Of a stretch of DNA of 64,000 bases, positions 57,624 to 64,000 are shown piece after piece. The notes below the pieces were generated by a model that was given only the letters and a program-made list of their open reading frames with translations, searched no databases and was not told the origin of the DNA. Numbering within the stretch: position 1 is the stretch's first letter; every line of letters starts with the position of its first letter. Made by a program: the position numbers and the translations under genes. The stretch comes from Prototheca cutis (taxonomy: Eukaryota > Chlorophyta > Trebouxiophyceae > Chlorellales > Chlorellaceae): assembly GCA_002897115.2 (NCBI GenBank), contig BCIH01000002.1:2113551-2177550 (forward strand), written 5' to 3'.

Positions 57624-58873
57624 CCGCATTGCGATTGGCGCTGCGGCGGGAGCCCTGGTGGGCGGAGCCGGCACAGTCGTCTTCCTTAGGAGCCGGCGAC
57701 CTGAGTCGGCCACTGGTGCGCCATGGGGAGGGTTCCTTAAAGCCGGGGCTGCCGTTTTCATGCCATTGTCCATAACATGTTCAGGTTCATGTGCACGAAA
57801 CCAACATCAGAAGACTCCTGCACTGGGCGTTGCAGGTCCTGGCTTTGAGCCGAGTGGGTTGTCGCATGCATGCCTCAAGCATGGTGGGTGTCTGGAGTGC
57901 TGCTGCAGTTCTGCGAGGGTTCTTGCCTGCCGTCTGGTTGCTTGCTGGAGGATGAATGATTTGGAAAGTTCTTGCATCATTCCCCCTGAATCCGTACTTT
58001 CTTCCAGGACTTCCCACGTCTGACCCACTCCGGGTGTACACCAACTTCATCACCAGCTGGGACAGCCGCATGCGCAACCCCAAGTGGGTGATTGAGCACA
58101 TCACCGAGGACAAGCTCAAGGGCGAAGGCACACGGTGGGGTCAGGATACCAGGGAATCTGTGTTTGAGAGCTCGAAGAAGGCGTGTTTTGCTGGCTGGTC
58201 GGGCGTCTGCTGACGTGCATCGCTTGCTTGACCAGGAATGCCATGACCCCTCACGAGCATGCACGTGCTGTGACGCCCCGGCCGCCACAATGCCCAACTC
58301 CCCATGGCCAGGGCATCGTCACAGTTCAGTGAGGATGCCGGGGTTAGTCCCCGGTTCCGGGCCAAGCTGTCGGACTACCGTGGCTCCGGCTACGACCGGG
58401 GCCACATGGCGCCTGCCAGCAACCACAAGCAGAGCCAGCAGACCATGGACGAGACTTTTACTCTGAGCAACATCTCACCCCAGGTTTGTGCGAGCACTGT
58501 GGTGTGCGTGTTTGTAGGATGATGACAGCTGCATGCCTCCCAACTGGTTATGCATATGCAAGCAATGGCATTCATCCATGCTCCCGCTGGTTGGTCTGTC
58601 CCATTCTGGTCTCCCCAGGTCGGTGAGGGTTTCAATCGTGACTACTGGGCACGCTTCGAGCGCTTTGTGCAAGACACGGCCAAGACGTTTGACGACGTCT
58701 GGATCGTGACGGGGCCGCTCTACATCCCGCGCCCTGAGGCCGGTGGCTGGGCCATGCACCACCCCATGCTTGGTGCGGACTGCGGGATGGAGATCCTATT
58801 TCCAGGCGTTGTTTGTTTGTTGTGTTATTCTCTGGTGGTGGCCGTGGTAGCACCTGTGTGTGTGTGTGTGGGT

Positions 58874-58945
<72 letters not shown>

Positions 58946-59764
58946 TCACCAGTCCACACCACCAAAGGCTCCACCGCTCCATCTCCTTCTCTGCAGGAAC
59001 CCCGCCGCAGTTGGTGGCGGTGCCGACCCACTATTACAAGGTGGTGCTGGCCGAGGACCAGGGCGGCCGGCGCAGCGCGCTGGGGGCATTTGTGATGCCC
59101 AACGCTCCCATTGCCACAGGCGCCCCGCTGGCCAGCTTTTGCGTGCCGCTGTCGTCGCTGGAAGAGGTTGCGGGGCTTTCCTTCTTCCCAAAGCTCATGG
59201 GCGGCGACAGCAACCCGGTCCGTGGCACACTGGACAGCGCCGCGCTCAAGTGGCAGTCCCAGGGCCGGGCCGAGGGACGGCGGCCCACGCTGCCCCCACC
59301 ACCCGCGCTGCTGCCGCCTCCGAGCTCGGCCAGCGGTGGCAACGGTGCCATCGGCCCCAGGACAGCTGACGCCGTGGTCGCAGGTAGGCGGTTTGTTTGC
59401 TGTTTATTTGGTGGATACTTGCTTGAGAAATTGGAAACTGGTGATTGAGTTCAGTGTGGATCGCGTGTCAGAGACGAGGGACTCGGGGATTCTGCCGAGC
59501 GTCATGTCCCATGGGCCCTTGCCGGCAGCCCCGACAACACGCCAACACGCAACCCGCGGTGTTCCCGGCCCAAGATAGACACTCGATCCATTGTCGATTG
59601 GCAATATTTGTTCTTCCATTTTATTCCATGCAGGCCATGGTGGGCCGGGGACCGTGCACCTATGCGATGCAGTACAGTGCCGGCTGCCGGTTGAGGAGTT
59701 TTGGAAGGTCAAGCGCGGCGAGGGGCAGCCCAAGTTGCAGCGCAGCAAGAGCTCCAGTTTCTAA
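57624..59764 (+). CDS. EndoG/NUC1-type DNA/RNA nuclease; 5' end uncertain
   Basis: EndoG nucleases sit in the mitochondrial intermembrane space and cut DNA and RNA with a beta-beta-alpha metal site. Exons 57624-57784, 58008-58134, 58312-58483, 58619-58772, 58997-59383 and 59634-59764 join in phase. The first listed exon encodes a membrane segment (AIGAAAGALVGGAGTVVFL) and begins at an acceptor; an upstream stop in frame means the start codon lies in an exon I could not place. The nuclease core shows YRGSGYDRGHMAPASNHK with the catalytic His, ETFTLSNISPQ, WIVTGPLY, VAVPTHYYKV and FVMPNAPI. A Pro-rich insert and a Ser/Lys tail extend it beyond animal EndoG. The fourth intron contains a 70-base G run. 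Confidence 0.9.
58874..58943. repeat. Poly-G run of about 70 bases in an EndoG intron
   Basis: An uninterrupted G run on the plus strand, also G in the transcript, follows a TG repeat, in intron 58773-58996. It ends about 50 bases before the acceptor. The true length may differ because of sequencing limits. Confidence 0.85.
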
Positions 59765-60078
59765 ATTCTGCATTGCTCTCGTGCTTGCATTTCTCAGCGG
59801 CCAACGGCTGCAACAGCGCAACCCGAGCCACTTCCGGTCAGGCACGCGGAAGCTGTCTGTCAGACGGCGTCGCCGCGTTTGGTTTGGTTTGGATATTGGG
59901 AAAGAAGGAGTTTTGCAGGATGCTCTCCACACATGATCCGCCATTTGCGTCGCCCCCTCGGCTTCAAACGAACTCTATTCGAAGCTTGAATTGTTGATCA
60001 ACAACGTAGATATAATTCTCGTGCACATCCCTCGACGTCTCGATCTCTTCTCGAACTTTGCCCTCCTCCCCTTTGACA
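59765..60078. other. Intergenic, 314 bases
   Basis: It lies between two plus-strand genes and should contain the promoter of the secreted protein gene. Nothing else is seen. Confidence 0.5.
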
Positions 60079-60887
60079 ATGATGTCCGCCACACGCGCTC
60101 TGCTCCTCGTTCTGGCCTTGGGATGCGCGAGCCAGGCCATGGCTAAGACCAGCCACTGGGTCAAGTGTGGAACTGTGGAGGCCACGGCCACCTGGGAGAC
60201 CGGTCTGTGCGCCAAGGTCACTGTGTCCAACCCTGCCAAGACCGCCTCTGTGACCTGGGCCGCTCACCTGAGCGTGTCTGGACTGAACCTGACTACCGGC
60301 CCCTCTGGCATCGGCGAGGTGGAGAAGGTGCGTGTCGGCGAGTGCGACTATAAGCCCGCCGATTCGCAGACCCCGCTATGCCCTAAAGGCAGCTGCCTGC
60401 CGAGTTCTTCCCGTGGGGCTGCGGCAGCGCGACCCGGGATTTGGAACGGCCCGGATCCGTGCTAACAAGGTCGATGGCGTCCTCGCATGCAGGTTGACAA
60501 GGACACCTTCCTGATTACTCCTCTGGGTACCCAGGGTACCATCGGTGCCCTGTCTCCCCTGACCCTGAGCATGTGCGGCAGCACCGACGCCGTGGAGGAG
60601 GCCGTGGTCAGCATTGCCGCGGTGTTCAGCTACTCCAAGAACTACACCCTCGCCGACGCCGAGGCCCGTCTGTCCGCCGCTTCCTGCCCCTACCTGCCCA
60701 TTTACAGCCCGGAGCCTAGCCCGAGCCCAGGTGCGTTCTTGCATGCTGATCGCTGGCGTGGGTGAGGCTCCGTTTGCGATTGAGATTGCCCGGCGGGGGT
60801 GCCCCTACCACGGAGTCACAACCCCTGATCAGATCACATCATCCCCTCATCCGCGCAGTCGCCCCGGCGCCCGAGGAGTCGTTCTAA
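60079..60887 (+). CDS. Secreted protein of unknown function with Ser/Pro-rich tail
   Basis: Exons 60079-60327, 60493-60730 and 60859-60887 join in phase and give 171 residues. A clear signal peptide (MMSATRALLLVLALGCASQA) is followed by about 120 residues with four or more cysteines, starting KTSHWVKCGTVEATATWETG, in a pattern of alternating strands (AKVTVSNPAKTASVTWAAHL). This loosely resembles a carbohydrate-binding beta-sandwich. The C-terminus is SPEPSPSPVAPAPEESF, like a short hydroxyproline-type cell-wall linker. Codon choice is strongly biased to CTG, ACC, GTC, AAG and CGT, which suggests high expression. I do not recognise the family, and the carbohydrate-binding idea is weak. Confidence 0.75.
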
Positions 60888-61437
60888 ACGATGAACGACT
60901 TGTGAATGGCCACTTGCATGGTTATGCAGGAACGCAGGGTGAGGCCCTCTACAACAGAGTTGCATGCCCGCTCATGAACATGTGCCTGCGCCCACCCCAT
61001 TCACCAAACAGTGTCCATTTAGGTAGCTGCGATATGCTATTGCCCTTTATCCCTTTTAGTACGTGTGTGTTTGAACGAAACTGTGACCACCATCCCAAAG
61101 ACCAGGCGACCGAGGGTGAGGATTGATTGTTGAAAGCGGTGAGAGACCCAAAGACAGTGCGGGAGGGCATGCGGTGGTTGTCGGGACGGTCGGGCGCCCG
61201 GCCTGATCAATCCAGCGAGTTTTTGGGGCCATAAACTGATCCGGGGCTGGAGGGACGGCGCATGGCATTCTGTATTGTTGTCGAGAACATATCGAAAGAA
61301 TATTTTGTTCTTTTAGCTGCGATTCAGGACGATGCAGTTGAAGCGCCTGCCTGGATGCACCGCACAATGATGACGGAGGGCGAGTGGTGCCGACATGGTC
61401 GCTGATTAAGGGTCGCTGTTTATCCCCCACGGCATCA
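60888..61437. other. Intergenic, 550 bases, upstream of cyclin H
   Basis: It lies between two plus-strand genes and should contain the cyclin H promoter. A minus-strand frame at 61056-61772 overlaps cyclin H exons and is a shadow. Confidence 0.5.
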
Positions 61438-63439
61438 ATGAAGTACGAAGACTCCTCCCAGCGCCAGAGATGGACATTCTCTGCAGAACAACTGGTGCGT
61501 GAAGTGCAGCTGTGTTGCCTGGGCTCCAGGGAAGACAATGAGGGAGGTTGGGACGGGCGCAGGGTTGGGTCACGTGCCTGTTGACGTTGGCAGCGTGCGC
61601 AATCAATGCACTTGGTGCGTGCACTCTCTTTTAGGCCAAGCGTCGCGAGGAGCTGCTCGGAAAATCCCTCCGAGCTTTCCGTGAGGTGGGTAATGCTTGG
61701 GGGTCTGAGGAGGGATGGGAGGGGCGCCGTTTCATCCCGCCATTCAAAGCGGAATGCTGCCGTGTTTGGCACCTAGCAGACGCCCCAAGTGAACGGTCAG
61801 ATGATTGGGGGTTGGGGTTGAACAGCTGTTGTTCGTTCTGTCCCTGCACAGGCCCAGGAGCGGAGCAGGGTGGCAGAGGCAGGGGGCGGCGGCCCTGGCA
61901 CAGCACCAGCTTTGGATGACAATCTCTGCATCGATGTGGACGATCAGCGCATGCTCCTACATTTCTATGCCTCCAAGCTCCAAGCGATCAGCACGGAGCT
62001 GCGGCTGCCGCTCAAAGTCCGTGGGACCGCCGTGGCTTATCTGGCCCGATTTTACATGGGCTGCACGGTGCTGGACATGCACCCCGGGACAATCTTCCTC
62101 ACCTGCCTCTACCTGGCCTGCAAGGTGCTGTGGTGGTAGTGGGCGTTGGGGCTGGCCTGGGGATGATGTCTGGAGACCGGGGAAGTGATGCCTGGAGGCA
62201 CGCCAAGACCGTGCCTGGTGCTGCATCCGGGTTGAGGCAGCGTGATTTCATCAACCGTGCCTGTGGATGAACCACAACGTGGCCTGGACTGTCTTTCTAT
62301 CAAACCTCTGCTCAAGCCCGCATGCAATCAAATCATGCCACTGTTCAGACGGAGGAGAGTTACATCTCGGCGGCGGAATTGGGCCGGCTGTCGGGCTTGC
62401 GGGCCGAACTGGTGCTCAACACGGAGCTTCCGCTGCTCCAAGGGCTGAAGTTTGATCTGGCCGTCATCTCTCCATACCGTGCCGTCGACGGCTTCCTGGA
62501 GGTGTGTGTGTGCAGTGGATGTTTGTGCTGTTATGTTCTGGGGGGAGAAGATCCGGTGCATTACTTTCTGAAGGGGTCATGGGTCGCGCTGTTTCCCAGC
62601 CACTGCCACTGATTGATAAAAGGGCGTTTCGAGGCTGCAGGACCCTTGATCCTCCACCTCCTCGCGTGATGATGCCCATCCCGCTTCCTGTCCGATTACC
62701 AATGCCCAGACGATCCAGGAGCTGGCACAGACGCCCGGCGCGGTGGAGCAGGCGCTGCTGGGCCTGCAAGAAAGCACGGCACAAACCGCCCGTGCCGCGG
62801 CGCTGGCGGCTGTCGACGCCCTTCTCCTCACCGATGCGGGCTTGATGTTCTCGCCAGGACAGTTGGCGCTCTGTGCTGTGCGGGCCGGCCTCAGCAAGGT
62901 GAGCTGTTTTCTTTTTTTTCTGTTTGGGCAGAGAGGGGGATTGGGGACTCAGACCACCCAAGTCTACCACAAACGGTGCTGCTTCCAGCTGGGCCTGGTT
63001 GGTCCACGTGCCATTCCTCCCGGTCACAATGACTCAAGAGGGTGGACTTTCTAGCAACGTCGTGCAGATCGTATGCATGCATGGTACCAGCGACGCCTTG
63101 CACTGTTGTTTCATGGCAGCACTTCATTGCCAGGTGAGAACCAGCCGTATCTTGCCCACAGGCCGGGATCAAACTGAACGATCCTGCTGCTCTGGCATTT
63201 GAGGACCCGCACCAGGCATCGCCCGAGCAGAAGCAGCGGCTGGTGGCGACCATGCGGGAGATTGATGCGCTGGGCACTGCCGGCGCCAAGCCCGTAGACC
63301 AGGCCCGCGTGGCGGTCATCGATAAGAAGATAAAGGCGGCGCGGGCGTTGATGCCGCAGCCCGCCAAGGTGCAGGGCGGCAAGTCTGCAGCAGTCAAGGT
63401 ATAGCGGTGTGGGTGGCGTGCCGATGGACCTTGAAAGCA

Positions 63440-63506
<67 letters not shown>

Positions 63507-63670
63507 GAGATTGCCTTTTTCAGGGACAAATACACATCGGACCACACCAACTGCACCTGTGTTGCCAGGCCGCCGCGCGAGCTGCAGCAACAAAGGAGAA
63601 GAAGGATGAGCTGCAGTTTGATGACATTCAACCAGCTCCAGCCAAGCGTCCAAAGTCTGAGACGACGTAG
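61438..63670 (+). CDS. CYCH: Cyclin H (CDK-activating kinase subunit)
   Basis: Cyclin H pairs with CDK7/CDKD in the CDK-activating kinase and TFIIH. Seven exons, 61438-61494, 61635-61685, 61852-62124, 62349-62501, 62710-62898, 63162-63398 and 63569-63670, join in phase 0 throughout and give 353 residues. The N-terminus (MKYEDSSQRQRWTFSAEQL) matches the cyclin H helix. The first cyclin box has AYLARFYMGCTVLDMHPG and FLTCLYLACK, and then ISPYRAVDGFL. The second box follows with FSPGQLALCAVRAGL. The tail is Lys-rich and ends KRPKSETT. A 65-base G run lies in the last intron. Confidence 0.93.
63440..63504. repeat. Poly-G run of about 65 bases in the last cyclin H intron
   Basis: An uninterrupted G run on the transcribed sense strand lies in intron 63399-63568, about 64 bases before the acceptor. 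Translation of the run gives false poly-Gly frames. Confidence 0.85.
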
Positions 63671-63740
63671 TAGCAGGGGGCTTTTGGAAGCCAAGTTTTT
63701 TGGATGACCAGGACGTGTAGCGACGCCGCAAGGGTCTCGT

Positions 63741-64000
63741 TCATGTTCCTGAGTATGTGTTGGGGGGCCGGTCTCCTTTCCGCGCCACAGAGGCATTCAC
63801 CGGGGTGTAGGTGAGGCATGGGTGCCAGGCAGAGCCCATGTAAGCCGTGACGAGCGCCCGCCCGTCCTCAGTGAGCGCAGTAAACGCAAGTGGGACTGGT
63901 GCCGGGGGGTTGGGCTGAGGCAGTCGAACGATGCCCCGCGCCGCATTCAGAAGCGCAGTCGCGATGCCGCGCCGTCTCGAATCTGGATGCGTCCAGACCA
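63741..64000 (-). CDS. Eco1/CTF7-like cohesin acetyltransferase, 3' end only
   Basis: The minus-strand frame enters from the right edge and ends at the TGA at 63741-63743. Its 86 residues read VWTHPDSRRRGIATALLNAA near the edge, then AFTALTEDGRALVTAYMG and HPCLTY. This is the order seen in the C-terminal acetyltransferase domain of Eco1/ESCO proteins, where a W...RRxGIAxxLL acetyl-CoA loop is followed by AFSxPTxxGxxFA and a terminal F-L-x-Y. Eco1 acetylates SMC3 to set up sister-chromatid cohesion. The tail after that is short and unrelated. Most of the gene is outside the window. Confidence 0.7.
   Translation of the reverse strand, partial: VWTHPDSRRRGIATALLNAARGIVRLPQPNPPAPVPLAFTALTEDGRALVTAYMGSAWHPCLTYTPVNASVARKGDRPPNTYSGT

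Noticed and set aside
58813..59031. Poly-Gly and poly-Pro frames, also at 63407-63731
   Set aside because: They are translations of intronic G runs; conserved exons flank them with correct splice sites.
1..64000. tRNA, rRNA, CRISPR, bacterial operon or viral genes
   Set aside because: I looked for tRNA T-loop motifs, rRNA cores, regular repeats, Shine-Dalgarno patterns and polymerase or capsid motifs and found none convincing; a tRNA scan would settle the tRNA case.

Overview
The window is nuclear DNA of a green plant-lineage alga, most likely a trebouxiophyte chlorophyte; the species cannot be fixed from sequence alone. The reasons are dense short genes on both strands, many short GT-AG introns, GC-rich coding sequence, a phototropin with two LOV domains, a STIC2/YbaB plastid nucleoid protein, an inactive FtsH-like plastid ATPase, an AP2 transcription factor and a plant-type rhamnose synthase. 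I rebuilt most gene models by joining open frames at splice sites with matching phase and comparing them with remembered family motifs. No alignment or transcript data were available.

Layout. 1-1281: degenerate repeats. 1282-2139 (-): serine acetyltransferase. 3200-6820 (-): KRI1. 7182-10176 (-): eIF3 subunit L, divergent from 10542-11666 (+), a DUF2232 membrane protein. 12133-13944 (-): UER1-type rhamnose synthase. 14392-18382 (-): DEAD-box helicase. 19326-22038 (+): unknown coiled-coil protein. 23614-27321 (+): triple-AP2 protein. 28315-28716 (-): ATP synthase subunit e-like. 29327-32311 (+): FtsHi. 32470-33511 (-): STIC2, divergent from 33991-35574 (+), a prolyl 4-hydroxylase with a ShK domain. 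35980-37374 (-): JMJD6. 37738-38480: repeat copies. 38528-39763 (-): riboflavin synthase. 40476-42539 (+): Cdh1/Fizzy-related. 43200-45826 (-): divergent sirtuin. 46461-49678 (-): phototropin, divergent from 50286-51766 (+), an MMAA/MeaB GTPase. 52418-53553 (-): LIN37-like. 53991-56619 (-): HPGD-like SDR fused to a PTGR3/ZADH2-like reductase. 57624-59764 (+): EndoG-type nuclease. 60079-60887 (+): secreted protein. 61438-63670 (+): cyclin H. 63741-64000 (-): 3' end of an Eco1/CTF7-like acetyltransferase.

The genes are a housekeeping mix: ribosome biogenesis and translation (KRI1, helicase, eIF3l), plastid functions (STIC2, FtsHi, DUF2232), metabolism (serine acetyltransferase, rhamnose, riboflavin, MMAA) and cell-cycle or chromosome genes toward the right end (Cdh1, LIN37-like, cyclin H, Eco1-like).

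The observations most worth following are: a phototropin whose LOV2 photoactive cysteine position is proline while LOV1 is intact; an in-frame fusion of two enzymes that in animals act one after the other on 15-hydroxy oxylipins, ending in a peroxisomal-type AKL, with a competing splice donor that would release the SDR half alone; an FtsH homologue with HEAGA instead of HEAGH; four GC-AG introns; and long poly-G or poly-C runs inside introns.
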